Shown here: positions 43,994 through 52,026 of the stretch, one piece after another | How positions within the stretch are numbered: position 1 is the first letter of the stretch | How the letters are laid out: each line of letters starts with the position of its first letter | Assembly: GCF_000725625.1 (NCBI RefSeq) | Contig: NZ_JOHS01000009.1 | Span: 62,001-126,000, forward strand | Direction of reading: 5' to 3' | Source: Streptomyces sp. NRRL F-6676 | GTDB taxonomy: Bacteria > Actinomycetota > Actinomycetes > Streptomycetales > Streptomycetaceae | Length of the DNA: 64,000 nt | Notes under the pieces: generated by a model | The model's input: the letters and a program-made list of their open reading frames with translations, nothing else | Told to the model about the DNA's origin: nothing | The model's database searches: none | Program-made: the position numbers and the translations under genes

Positions 43994-44503
43994 TCAGGCC
44001 GTCGCGTCCGGCGTGCCGTCCGGCTCCCCGCCGTCGGATTCGGCCAGCACCGGGGAGGCGTGGTGGGACCACAGCCGCCAGCCGTCCGCCGTGCGGCGGA
44101 AGACGTTGGTGGCGACCACCAGCTGGCCGACGAGCGGACCCGGCTCGTCGCCGTCCTCGGCGGGCCCGCCGCTGAGGATGTTCTCCGTGCACGTGACCAG
44201 CGCGGTGTCGCCGGTCACCGAGACGTGCACGTCGGTCAGGAAGAACTGGATGTACTCCGTGTTCGCCATGATCAGCGCATACGACCGCAGCACCTCGCCG
44301 CGCCCGGTCAGCACCGGCCAGCCGGGATGGACGCAGGAGATCACGCCGGCCTCCGCGGGGTCGTGGTACTCCTCGTCGACGCCCACGTCGGACGGCGTCA
44401 GCCACATCGACGACAGCTCCTCGAAGTCGCCGCGCTCCATCGCCTCGTAGAAGGCGGTGTTGGCCTGTTCGACCTGTTCGACGTCGAGGTGGGGAGCGGT
44501 CAC
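43994..44503 (-). CDS. NTF2-like (SnoaL-like) protein
   Basis: 169 residues. NTF2-like cone fold: N-terminal helix VEQANTAFYEAMERGDFEEL, then SSMWLTP, HPGWPVLTGRGEVLRSYALI, and strands ending WRLWSHHASPVL. Such domains bind small hydrophobic molecules or act as isomerases or association domains. GTG 44503 has GGAAGGAG upstream and overlaps the folP stop by 4 bases (GTGA), so it is co-translated with folP. The persistent linkage with folP suggests a folate-related or house-keeping role, but nothing more specific can be read. Confidence 0.87.
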   Translation of the reverse strand: MTAPHLDVEQVEQANTAFYEAMERGDFEELSSMWLTPSDVGVDEEYHDPAEAGVISCVHPGWPVLTGRGEVLRSYALIMANTEYIQFFLTDVHVSVTGDTALVTCTENILSGGPAEDGDEPGPLVGQLVVATNVFRRTADGWRLWSHHASPVLAESDGGEPDGTPDATA

Positions 44504-45360
44504 CGGGCTCCTTCCACGGCACGGGCGACGCGCACGGCGTCGGCGGTCGCGCGCACCTCGTGCACCCGGACCGCCCAGGCGCCCGCCCCCGCGGCCAGCG
44601 CGGAGACGGCCGCCGTGGCGGCGTCCCGCTCCCGCGCGGGCGGCGGGGCGCCGTCCGGACCGGCCAGTACCCGGCCCAGGAACCGTTTGCGGGAGGCGGC
44701 GACCAGCAGCGGGTGGCCGAGGCCGAGCACCCGGTCCAGGCGGGCCAGCAGGGCGAGGTCGTGGTCGACGTCCTTGGAGAAGCCGAGCCCCGGGTCGACG
44801 ACGACGCGGTCGGCCGCGACGCCGCCGGCCAGCACGGCCTCCACGCGCGCGTGGAGCTCGTCGACGACCTCGGTGACGACGTCCTCGTAGACCCCCCTGA
44901 CGTTGCCGCCCGCCAGGAAGCCGCGCCAGTGCATGACGACGAAGGGGGCGCCCGAGGCGGCGACGACGGGGACCATCGCCGGGTCGGCCAGTCCGCCGCT
45001 GACATCGTTGACGAGGACGGCACCGGCGGCGAGCGCCTGCTCGGCGACCCGCGCGCGCATGGTGTCGACGGAGACGACGACCCCCTCGGAGGCGAGGCCC
45101 CGCACGACGGGGACGACACGGCGCAGCTCCTCCGCCTCGTCGACGCGGGTGGCGCCGGGCCGGGTGGACTCGCCGCCGACGTCGACGAGGTCGGCGCCCT
45201 CCGCGACGAGGTCCAGGCCGTGCTTGACGGCGACGGTGGTGTCGAACCAGCGGCCCCCGTCGGAGAAGGAGTCGGGCGTCACGTTGACGACGCCCATGAC
45301 CGCACAGCGGTCCCATCTCGGCAGTCCACCCACGGGGCTCCGCCCGGTCTTGTCGCGCAT
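44500..45360 (-). CDS. folP: Dihydropteroate synthase
   Basis: 286 residues. Joins dihydropterin pyrophosphate and p-aminobenzoate; target of sulfonamides. Signatures: MGVVNVTPDSFSDGG, DVGGESTRPGA, VLVNDVSGG, DPGLGFSKD, and SRKRFLG. All pterin- and pABA-binding positions that I can recognise look normal. ATG 45360 has TAGGCT 6 bases upstream and no SD: a leaderless mRNA. Downstream partner: the overlapping NTF2-like gene. Confidence 0.96.
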   Translation of the reverse strand: MRDKTGRSPVGGLPRWDRCAVMGVVNVTPDSFSDGGRWFDTTVAVKHGLDLVAEGADLVDVGGESTRPGATRVDEAEELRRVVPVVRGLASEGVVVSVDTMRARVAEQALAAGAVLVNDVSGGLADPAMVPVVAASGAPFVVMHWRGFLAGGNVRGVYEDVVTEVVDELHARVEAVLAGGVAADRVVVDPGLGFSKDVDHDLALLARLDRVLGLGHPLLVAASRKRFLGRVLAGPDGAPPPARERDAATAAVSALAAGAGAWAVRVHEVRATADAVRVARAVEGAR

Positions 45361-45366
45361 GTGTTC

Positions 45367-45372
45367 AGCCTA
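45367..45372 (-). promoter_or_regulatory. -10 box TAGGCT, leaderless folP promoter
   Basis: Minus-strand TAGGCT ends 6 bases before ATG 45360. Confidence 0.55.
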
Positions 45373-45387
45373 GGCGGCGCACGTACG

Positions 45388-45486
45388 GTAGGAGGCGCGG
45401 GCTGTGCCGGATCCGCGGCTCCGCCGCGTGGGCGCGACCAGCCACACAGCGCACCTGCACCTGCACCTGCACCTGCACCCGCACCC
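45388..45486. repeat. Family B dispersed repeat (copy 2) and GCACCT hexamer array
   Basis: Bases 45388-45432 carry GATCCGCGGCTCCGCCGCG and GGGCGCGACCAGCC, as at 48510-48542. They are followed at 45451-45486 by GCACCT repeated five times and then variants GCACCC. Confidence 0.8.
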
Positions 45487-45607
45487 GCCGACGCACCGCA
45501 CCGCACCGTCCGCGCTCCACCGCGCTTGCGCCCGCGCCCTCCCCCGCCCCCTATAACCTGTTTCCTCCCGGCCCGCCGGGACCCCCGCACAGGCGAAGGG
45601 ACGCCCC

Positions 45608-46720
45608 GTGGGCCTCACCAGCACCCCCACCCTCCTCACGACCACGCTGTGCGCCGCCGCGCTGCTCACCGGCACCGTCTGGTGCTGGCCCCGCCTCGCC
45701 CGCACCAGTTGGCGGACCGTCGGCGGCCGCGTGGGCCTTCTGCTGGCCGCCCAGCTCGCCCTCTTCGCCTGCGTCGCCCTGGCCGCCAACCGCAGCTTCG
45801 GCTTCTACGCGAGCTGGGCGGACCTCTTCGGCCGGGAACGGGGAGAGGGCGTGGTCGTCGACCACACTCCGTACGGCACGGACGGCGCGGGCGGACCGCT
45901 CCGTGTCGTCGGCCTCCACAGCGCGGACGGGACCGGTGGGCGGATCCAGCGCGTCCGTATCGTCGGCCGTACGACCCGGATCGCCACGCCCGCGCTGGTC
46001 TATCTGCCGCCGGAGTACTTCCAGCCCCGCTACCGCACCCGCACGTTCCCCGTCGCCGTGGTGCTCACCGGCTACCCGGGGACGGCCGAGGCGCTCGTCC
46101 GGGGGCTGCGCTACCCGCAGACGGCCCACCGGCTGGTCGCGGCGGGACGGATGCGTCCCATGGTGCTCGTGATGCTGCGGCCCACCGTGGCGCCGCCGCG
46201 CGACACGGAGTGCGCGGACGTCCCGGGCGGCCCGCGCACCGAGTCGTTCTTCGCCGAGGACCTGCCCGAGGCGGTCCGCACGCACTACCGGGTGGACCGC
46301 GCCCCCGCCGGCTGGGGCGTCGTCGGCGACTCCACGGGCGGCTACTGCGCACTGAAACTGGCCATGCGTCACCCGGAGGCCTACGCGGCCGGGGCGGGGC
46401 TGTCGCCGTACTACCGGGCGCCGGTCGACCGCACCACCGGCGACCTCTACGGCGGCGACCAGAACCTGCGCGACCGCGCCGACCTGTGGTGGTGCCTCGC
46501 CCATCTGCCCGCGCCGGACACCTCACTGCTCGTCAGCAGCAGCCGCACGGGCGAGAACAACTACAAGGACACACTGGAGTTCATAAGGCGGGTGAAGGCC
46601 AAGGGGGTCACCCGGATCTCGTCGATCATCCTGGACAGCGGCGGCCACAACTTCAACACCTGGCGGCGGGAGATCCCGGCGACGCTGCGGTGGATGAGCG
46701 ACCGGCTCGGCGCGCGGTAA
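45608..46720 (+). CDS. Membrane-anchored esterase of the alpha/beta-hydrolase fold
   Basis: 370 residues. Two N-terminal hydrophobic helices (about 8-28 and 42-62) precede a catalytic domain exported to the cell surface. Nucleophile Ser242 in GDSTGGY and His347 in SGGHNFN are visible; the overall pattern (VVLTGYPG, SFFAEDLPEAVRTHYRV, LSPYYRAP) matches the putative-esterase/antigen-85 family. In mycolic-acid-free Streptomyces such enzymes are general esterases or acyltransferases of unknown substrate. GTG 45608 has AAGGGA 8 bases upstream. Divergent from folP. Confidence 0.88.
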   Translation: MGLTSTPTLLTTTLCAAALLTGTVWCWPRLARTSWRTVGGRVGLLLAAQLALFACVALAANRSFGFYASWADLFGRERGEGVVVDHTPYGTDGAGGPLRVVGLHSADGTGGRIQRVRIVGRTTRIATPALVYLPPEYFQPRYRTRTFPVAVVLTGYPGTAEALVRGLRYPQTAHRLVAAGRMRPMVLVMLRPTVAPPRDTECADVPGGPRTESFFAEDLPEAVRTHYRVDRAPAGWGVVGDSTGGYCALKLAMRHPEAYAAGAGLSPYYRAPVDRTTGDLYGGDQNLRDRADLWWCLAHLPAPDTSLLVSSSRTGENNYKDTLEFIRRVKAKGVTRISSIILDSGGHNFNTWRREIPATLRWMSDRLGAR

Positions 46721-46975
46721 TTCGCGGTGCAATGGTCGACGGTGATGTACGCGCAGGTCAGGTGGCGTGTGCGGCACCGGAATTCCGCGCTGCCCGTCAC
46801 CCCGCGCCCCGGCCATAAACGATCTTGAAAGTGCGATGCCGGAACTCCCGCGCACCGCTCCCGCACTTCCCGTCCGTGCCCTTGGTACGGCTGATGCGGG
46901 GCGAAGCTTTCGGCGTGGCCGTGTTTTTACCGGGCGGGGCACCATCATTCGCCTACGCGCGGTAAGTTTCTGGCC
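46721..46975. other. Intergenic region, relatively AT-rich
   Basis: 255 bases without a gene. It contains several short AT-rich stretches (CATAAACGATCTTGAAAG, GTGTTTTTACC) unusual for this window, consistent with regulatory DNA for the next gene, but no defined operator is recognisable. Confidence 0.5.
46963..46968 (+). promoter_or_regulatory. Candidate -10 TAAGTT, leaderless
   Basis: TAAGTT ends 7 bases before ATG 46976. No SD. Confidence 0.4.
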
Positions 46976-48373
46976 ATGCCACGTGGACGTCACCGTCATT
47001 CCCCGCCCCTGCACCGGCTGTTGCCTCCCTCGGTGATCGCAGGCGTCTCGGTCGTCTGCGCCGTGGGGCCCTGGTTGTTCACGGAAGCCGCGCTGCTCCG
47101 TGGGCTGGCGGCGGGTGCCGCGGTGACAACTGTCGTCGGCACGTTCGTCATGCGCCGCTGGGACGTCGCGGCGGGCAAGCGCGTCGCCGACCTCACGCGC
47201 GCGCGGGCGAGCGACGAGTGGCGGCACGAGGAGCGGGTCGCGGAACTCGAGACCGACCTCGAGGAGTCGCGCGAGCTGCGCCAGAAGCTGGAGCAGAAGC
47301 TGCGCGGCAAGCGCACGGAGCTGGCCCGGCTGCGCAACGAGCACGCCGCGCTGCTGCGCCGGTACGCCACGGCGGAGACGGAGCGGGCGAGCGCCCTGGA
47401 GGGCCGCCGCCTGCTGGAGATAGAGGCGGCACCGGAGACGGAGGAGTCCGCATCCGAGGACACGGCGGCGTCGGACGTGGCGACGACGGCCGCCACGGCG
47501 GGCAAGGCCGGTACGACGACGGCCGCCACGGCGGCCAAGGCCGGTACGGCCACGGCGGGCGGGAGCGGCGCCGACGCGTCGGCACTGGCGGCCTCCGGGG
47601 TGCCCCGGGCGTTCTCCCCGGCCGGCGGGAAGCTCTTCCAGCAGGCCGGCTCCGCGCTGGAGCGCCTGGTGCGCGAGGGCGCCGCCGACAAGGCCGCCCG
47701 CGCCGAAGAGGAGACGGACGCCGCGGAGCCCGTCTCCGTCGCCGAGGACGCGTCGGCCACCGGGGCGGAGGCGCCCGAGGCGGCCGCGGAGGGCGACGCC
47801 CTTCCCGAGCCGGCCGCCGCCGGGGCCGCCCCGCGCGGGCAGGAGCCCGAGCCGAAGCAGGACGGCGAGGGCGGCTCGCCCGACGACCGGGGCCCGCAGG
47901 ACGACCCGCCGACCCGCGCTCCCCGGCAGCGCTCCGCCGAGGACGCGGCCGCCGCGGCCGACGCCCCGGCGCAGGACACCACCGCCCATGGGCCGACGGA
48001 CTCGGCGGCGGCCCCCGCCCCCGAGCACGCCGCACCCGCCTCCCCGGGCCGGCCGGCCGGACCCGGGCACTTCACCGTGCCGACGGCGGTCGCCGTCGTA
48101 CCGGCCGAGGCCCCCCGGCGCCCCTTCGTCCAGGGCGGTTTCGACTTCTTCGGCACCCAGAAGACGGCTCCCGAGCGCACGGCGGACTCCGTGCACAACG
48201 AGGACCTCGCGGACGTCGTCGGCCAGGAGGCGCTCGCGCTGCACAAGGCGGAGGCCGAGTCCGGCTTCAAGCCGGCCGGCCCCGAGGTGCGGGCCGGACA
48301 GGTCATCGACCTGACCGAGCACGACGAGACCGAACAGATCGACATCGAGGGCCTCCGCACGGCGGCGTCGTAA
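46976..48373 (+). CDS. Membrane-anchored coiled-coil protein with disordered tail
   Basis: 465 residues. Two hydrophobic segments near the N-terminus (about 19-38 and 42-60), then a charged coiled coil (about 70-145; VAELETDLEESRELRQKLEQ, RTELARLRNEHAALLRRY). About 240 residues rich in Ala, Glu, Pro and Thr follow with no fold, and then a more conserved C-terminal block (FVQGGFDFFGTQK, VHNEDLADVVGQEALALHKAEAE). The architecture suggests a cytoplasmic scaffold tethered to the membrane. Conserved ends joined by a variable middle are typical of such proteins in Streptomyces. Function unknown. Confidence 0.8.
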   Translation: MPRGRHRHSPPLHRLLPPSVIAGVSVVCAVGPWLFTEAALLRGLAAGAAVTTVVGTFVMRRWDVAAGKRVADLTRARASDEWRHEERVAELETDLEESRELRQKLEQKLRGKRTELARLRNEHAALLRRYATAETERASALEGRRLLEIEAAPETEESASEDTAASDVATTAATAGKAGTTTAATAAKAGTATAGGSGADASALAASGVPRAFSPAGGKLFQQAGSALERLVREGAADKAARAEEETDAAEPVSVAEDASATGAEAPEAAAEGDALPEPAAAGAAPRGQEPEPKQDGEGGSPDDRGPQDDPPTRAPRQRSAEDAAAAADAPAQDTTAHGPTDSAAAPAPEHAAPASPGRPAGPGHFTVPTAVAVVPAEAPRRPFVQGGFDFFGTQKTAPERTADSVHNEDLADVVGQEALALHKAEAESGFKPAGPEVRAGQVIDLTEHDETEQIDIEGLRTAAS

Positions 48374-48957
48374 CCACGCGCGGCCGACCGGGGTGCCCCC
48401 GGCTCCCGGCCGCGTCGGTTCCCCGGCGGCCCGGGCCCGCTCTCGCGCGGCTCCGCAGCGGGGAAGGCGAGCACGCACCGCGCCGCGCGAGGGGCGCGGG
48501 GCCGTATCCGATCCGCGGCTCCGCCGCGTGGGCGCGACCAGCCCCACCGGCCGTCAGCCGACAACGGGCCTCCGGGTTCCCGGCGCTTTGGGCACCTTCG
48601 CGCGCCTCCGGCGCGGTGGCGCGGTCGGCTCCCGTCGGCCGTCGGCCGACAACGGGCCTCCGGGTTCCCGCAGCGCTTCGGGCACCTTCGCGTGCCTCCG
48701 GCGCGGTGGCGCGGTCGGCTCCCGTCGGCCGACGGGCCGACAACGCGCCTCCGGGTTCCCGGCGCTCCGGGCACCGCGCGCCTCCGGCGCGGTGGCGCGA
48801 CCAGCCCCCACCGGCCGTCACCCGACAACGCGCCTCCGGGTTTCCGCAGCGCTTCGGGCATCTCCGCGCGCCTCCGGCGCGGTGGCGCGGTCGGCCCCCG
48901 CCGGTGTCGGCGGCCGACAGCGCGCTCCCAAGGGCCGCTCACGCGCTCAAGGGTCGC
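48374..48957. other. 584-base gene-free region filled by repeats
   Basis: Family B repeat copy 3 (48498-48560) continues into a tandem array of 85-91-bp units to about 48930. Open frames across it are 100% repeat-derived (for example repeated RREPTAPPRRRHAKVP-type peptides) and have no SD or codon bias, so I call no gene. Confidence 0.8.
48557..48930. repeat. Tandem array of 85-91-bp units, four copies plus a partial
   Basis: Units begin at GCCGACAACG (48557, 48645, 48736) or CCCGACAACG (48821); a partial starts near 48912. Each contains CCTCCGGGTT, GGGCA and the hairpin-prone CGCGCCTCCGGCGCGGTGGC. Units differ by small indels (CAGC present or absent), so length is polymorphic even within the array. 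Confidence 0.92.
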
Positions 48958-50280
48958 TCACGCCATCCAGCGGTCCGGCCTCGCCGCCCGGCGTCCCGTG
49001 CGGGAGCGGTCCGCCTGGGCGCGGAGGAGGGCCGCCGCCTCGCCCGCGTCCCGCAGCCGGGCCGTGACCGTGCCGCCCGCGCCGTTGTCCACATGCACCG
49101 AGGCCAGCCCGTGCAGCCGCGCCCACGGCCCCTGCGTCAGCCGTACGCTCTGCACCTTCGCGTGCGGGACCAGGGCGAGCCGGCGGCGCAGCAGTCCGTG
49201 CCCGGCGGCGAACACCGTGTCCGTCACCGCGAGCCCGTGGCCGCGCCACCACAGCGGCAGACAGCGGCCCGCCCGGCGCGGCGGACGGGACAGACCCGCC
49301 GGCACGGTGACGCCGGGCAGTATCCGCGCCACGACCGCCTCGGCGACCTCGCGCGGGGCGACCGGCACGAGCAGCGAGTTGGACGACCCGGCGACGTCCA
49401 GCTCCACCCGCACCCAGTCGCGCCGCCGCCACAGCACCGGCTGCACGATCCGCACGGTCTGCACCCGTCCCGGCGGCACGGTCTCGTGCGCGCGGTCGAG
49501 CAGTCCGCGGTCGATGCGCAGCCCGTCGGGCGACTCGCCCACCGTCCAGTCGTACTCGGTGGCGAACCGGCCCACGCTGCCCGCGCCGGCCGCGCCGAGC
49601 AGCGGCAGCGCGGTCGCCAGCACTGTCCACAGGTTGTGGGTGGCGAGCCACAGCAGCGCCGGGACGACGAGCGCGCCGGCCGGCGCGGCCCAGTTGGTGA
49701 CGGTCAGGAGCAGCGAGACGGCGAGCCTGCCGGGCGGCACGCGCAGCAGTCGGCGGGCCGGTGCCTCGCCCACTTGGTGCGCGGTCTCGGGCGCGAACCC
49801 GGCCGCGCGGGCGAGGAGTTCGGCGCGCAGGGAGCGGGCCTCGGACTGGCCCAGATAGGCCAGTTCGTCCTTCTTGTCGACGCCTATGACGTCCAGCCGC
49901 AGCTTGGCCACGCCCGCGACCCGGGCGAGCAGCGGCTGGGTGACGTCGACCGCCTGGAGCCGTTCGAGCCGGATGTGCGCGGTGCGGCGGAACAGCAGTC
50001 CGGTGCGGATGCGCAGCTCGCTGTCGGTGACCGAGAAGTGGGTGAACCACCAGCTCAGGAAGCCGTACAGGGCGGCGGCCGGGACGAGGACGGCGAGGGC
50101 GACCAGCAGGGTGGTGGTGGTCAGCCGGTCCAGCTGGCGCTGGGTCTGGTCGGGGTCGTGCACGGCCCAGCCGAAGACGACGGCGACCGGCGCCCAGGCG
50201 CGCCGGAACGGCGTGACGGGGTGCAGCCGCCGCTCACCGGGCCGGGTTCCCGCGCCGGTGTGCGCCTCCTCGCCCGTCAC
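48958..50280 (-). CDS. PH-domain membrane protein, YdbT-like (bPH2)
   Basis: 440 residues. Pairs of hydrophobic helices (about 45-75 and 190-235) alternate with bacterial PH domains (bPH2/DUF304): SWWFTHFSVTDSELRIRTGLLFRRTAHIRLERLQAVDV, a second beginning DWTVGESPDGLRIDRGLLDRAHETVPPGRVQTVRIVQP, and a third near the C-terminus (LALVPHAKVQSVRLTQG). This is the YdbT arrangement. GTG 50280 overlaps the upstream stop by 4 bases (GTGA). Bacillus YdbS/YdbT confer resistance to some bacteriocins; the molecular role is unclear. Its 5' partner is the next entry. Confidence 0.87.
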   Translation of the reverse strand: MTGEEAHTGAGTRPGERRLHPVTPFRRAWAPVAVVFGWAVHDPDQTQRQLDRLTTTTLLVALAVLVPAAALYGFLSWWFTHFSVTDSELRIRTGLLFRRTAHIRLERLQAVDVTQPLLARVAGVAKLRLDVIGVDKKDELAYLGQSEARSLRAELLARAAGFAPETAHQVGEAPARRLLRVPPGRLAVSLLLTVTNWAAPAGALVVPALLWLATHNLWTVLATALPLLGAAGAGSVGRFATEYDWTVGESPDGLRIDRGLLDRAHETVPPGRVQTVRIVQPVLWRRRDWVRVELDVAGSSNSLLVPVAPREVAEAVVARILPGVTVPAGLSRPPRRAGRCLPLWWRGHGLAVTDTVFAAGHGLLRRRLALVPHAKVQSVRLTQGPWARLHGLASVHVDNGAGGTVTARLRDAGEAAALLRAQADRSRTGRRAARPDRWMA

Positions 50281-50819
50281 AGCCCGGCCGATCGGGCCTC
50301 GCCGAGCCGGGTGAGGTGGTCGCGCAGGCGTTCGGCCTCGGCGGGGGCGAGGCCCGGGATCGTGGCGTCCGTCGCCGCGGCCGCCGTGTGCAGCTGCACG
50401 GTCGCCAGCCCGAACCGCCGTTCGACGGGGCCGGAGGAGACCTCCACCAGCTGCATCCTGCCGTAGGGCACCACGGTCTCCTCGCGCCACAGCACGCCCC
50501 GGCTGATCAGCAGCTCGTCCGCGCGCTCGGCGTACCGCCAGGAGCGCCAGTTGCGGCCGAGCAGCACCCAGCCCCAGGCAAGGGCGACGAGCGGCAGCAG
50601 CGCGCACAGCGCCCAGCCGGGCCCGGCCAGCAGCCCCGGCAGCAGCCCGGCGGCGAGGGCCGCGGGCACGAGCCACAGCACCAGCAGCAGCCGCCGCATC
50701 CGCAGCAGCCCGGGCGGCAGCCCCCGCCACACGGGCTCGCCGCCGGCGTCACCGCCGTCGGCCGCGCCCCCGTCCCCGCCGTCCGCCGCGGTACCGGCCG
50801 CGGTGCTCCCCTGCTCCAT
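50277..50819 (-). CDS. PH-domain membrane protein, YdbS-like
   Basis: 180 residues. An acidic/Gly-rich head ([16 protein letters not shown]) is followed by two hydrophobic helices (about 44-62 and 64-85) and one bPH2 domain ([50 protein letters not shown]). It is translationally coupled to the YdbT-like gene. ATG 50819 has TACGCT 6 bases upstream, giving a leaderless start only 31 bases from the divergent nuoD-like start. Confidence 0.87.
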   Translation of the reverse strand: MEQGSTAAGTAADGGDGGAADGGDAGGEPVWRGLPPGLLRMRRLLLVLWLVPAALAAGLLPGLLAGPGWALCALLPLVALAWGWVLLGRNWRSWRYAERADELLISRGVLWREETVVPYGRMQLVEVSSGPVERRFGLATVQLHTAAAATDATIPGLAPAEAERLRDHLTRLGEARSAGL

Positions 50820-50825
50820 GCCGCA

Positions 50826-50844
50826 AGCGTACGTACGAGAGACT
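50826..50844. promoter_or_regulatory. Overlapping divergent -10 elements in a 31-bp gap
   Basis: Minus-strand TACGCT (50831-50826) serves the YdbS-like gene (6 bases to ATG); plus-strand GAGACT (50839-50844) lies 6 bases before ATG 50851. Between them is the palindrome CGTACGTACG. Both -35 regions must lie inside the opposite coding sequence. Confidence 0.5.
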
Positions 50845-50850
50845 GGTGCC

Positions 50851-52002
50851 ATGACTCCCACGACGGAGACCACGGTCGGTGTCGGCGGCGCCGCGGAGAG
50901 CACCGACATGGTGCTCAACATCGGCCCCCAGCACCCCTCCACGCACGGCGTGCTGCGGCTGCGCCTCGTACTGGACGGCGAGCGGATCCTGAGCGCCGAG
51001 CCGGTGATCGGCTATATGCACCGGGGCGCCGAGAAGCTGTTCGAGGCGCGCGACTACCGCCAGATCATCGTGCTCGCCAACCGCCACGACTGGCTGTCGG
51101 CCTTCGCCAACGAACTGGGCGTCGTCCTCGCCGTCGAACGGATGCTCGGCATGGAGGTCCCCGGCCGCGCGGTCTGGATCCGCACGCTGCTCGCGGAGCT
51201 GAACCGGGTGCTCAACCACCTGATGTTCCTCGGTTCCTACCCGCTGGAGCTCGGCGGCATCACGCCGATGTTCTACGCGTTCCGGGAGCGCGAGGAGATC
51301 CAGCACGTCATGGAGGAGGTCTCCGGCGGCCGGCTGCACTACATGTTCAACCGGGTCGGCGGCCTCAAGGAGGACCTGCCCGCCGGATGGACCACGCGCG
51401 CGCGTGCCGCCGTCGCCGCCGTCCGCTCCCGCATGGACGTCTACGACGACCTGGTCCTCGGCAACGAGATCTTCCGCGGCCGTACGCGCGGGGTCGGCGT
51501 CCTGGCGCCCGAGGCCGTGCACGCCTACGGGGTGAGCGGCCCCATCGCGCGCGCGTCCGGGGTCGACTTCGACCTGCGGCGGGACGAGCCCTACCTGGCG
51601 TACGGGGAGCTCCAGGACGTCCTGAAGGTCGTCACCCGGGACGAGGGCGACTGCCTGGCCCGCTTCGAGTGCCTGCTGGAGCAGACCCACAACGCCCTCG
51701 GCCTCGCCGACGCCTGCCTGGACCGGCTCGCCGAGCTGCCGCCCGGCCCGGTCAACCAGCGCCTGCCCAAGGTGCTCAAGGCCCCCGAGGGCCACACCTA
51801 CGCCTGGACCGAGAACCCGCTCGGGATCAACGGCTACTACCTGGTCAGCAAGGGCGACAAGACGCCGTACCGGCTCAAGCTGCGCTCGGCCTCGTACAAC
51901 AACATCCAGGCGCTCACCGAACTGCTCCCGGGGACGCTGGTCGCGGACATGGTGGCCATCCTGGGGTCGATGTTCTTCGTGGTCGGCGACATCGACAAGT
52001 AG
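50851..52002 (+). CDS. Orphan NuoD-like protein (complex I 49-kDa family)
   Basis: 383 residues. Clear homologue of the quinone-site subunit Nuo[19 protein letters not shown], then [16 protein letters not shown] with Arg58, [19 protein letters not shown], and [17 protein letters not shown]. It is shorter than the operon-encoded NuoD (about 440 residues) and stands alone, with no other nuo genes in the window. Convergent with it is a MidA/NDUFAF7-family methyltransferase. In mitochondria NDUFAF7 dimethylates the Arg of HRGTEKL in NDUFS2; the same Arg is present here. It could be a spare complex I subunit, a partner in a reduced hydrogenase-like complex, or an assembly factor. Confidence 0.9.
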   Translation: MTPTTETTVGVGGAAESTDMVLNIGPQHPSTHGVLRLRLVLDGERILSAEPVIGYMHRGAEKLFEARDYRQIIVLANRHDWLSAFANELGVVLAVERMLGMEVPGRAVWIRTLLAELNRVLNHLMFLGSYPLELGGITPMFYAFREREEIQHVMEEVSGGRLHYMFNRVGGLKEDLPAGWTTRARAAVAAVRSRMDVYDDLVLGNEIFRGRTRGVGVLAPEAVHAYGVSGPIARASGVDFDLRRDEPYLAYGELQDVLKVVTRDEGDCLARFECLLEQTHNALGLADACLDRLAELPPGPVNQRLPKVLKAPEGHTYAWTENPLGINGYYLVSKGDKTPYRLKLRSASYNNIQALTELLPGTLVADMVAILGSMFFVVGDIDK

Positions 52003-52026
52003 GGCGGTACGCGGAAACCGTGCTCC

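Noticed and set aside
48393..49067. Open frames through the 85-91-bp array
   Set aside because: Peptides simply mirror the repeat, the frame changes between units through indels, and no ribosome site is present.
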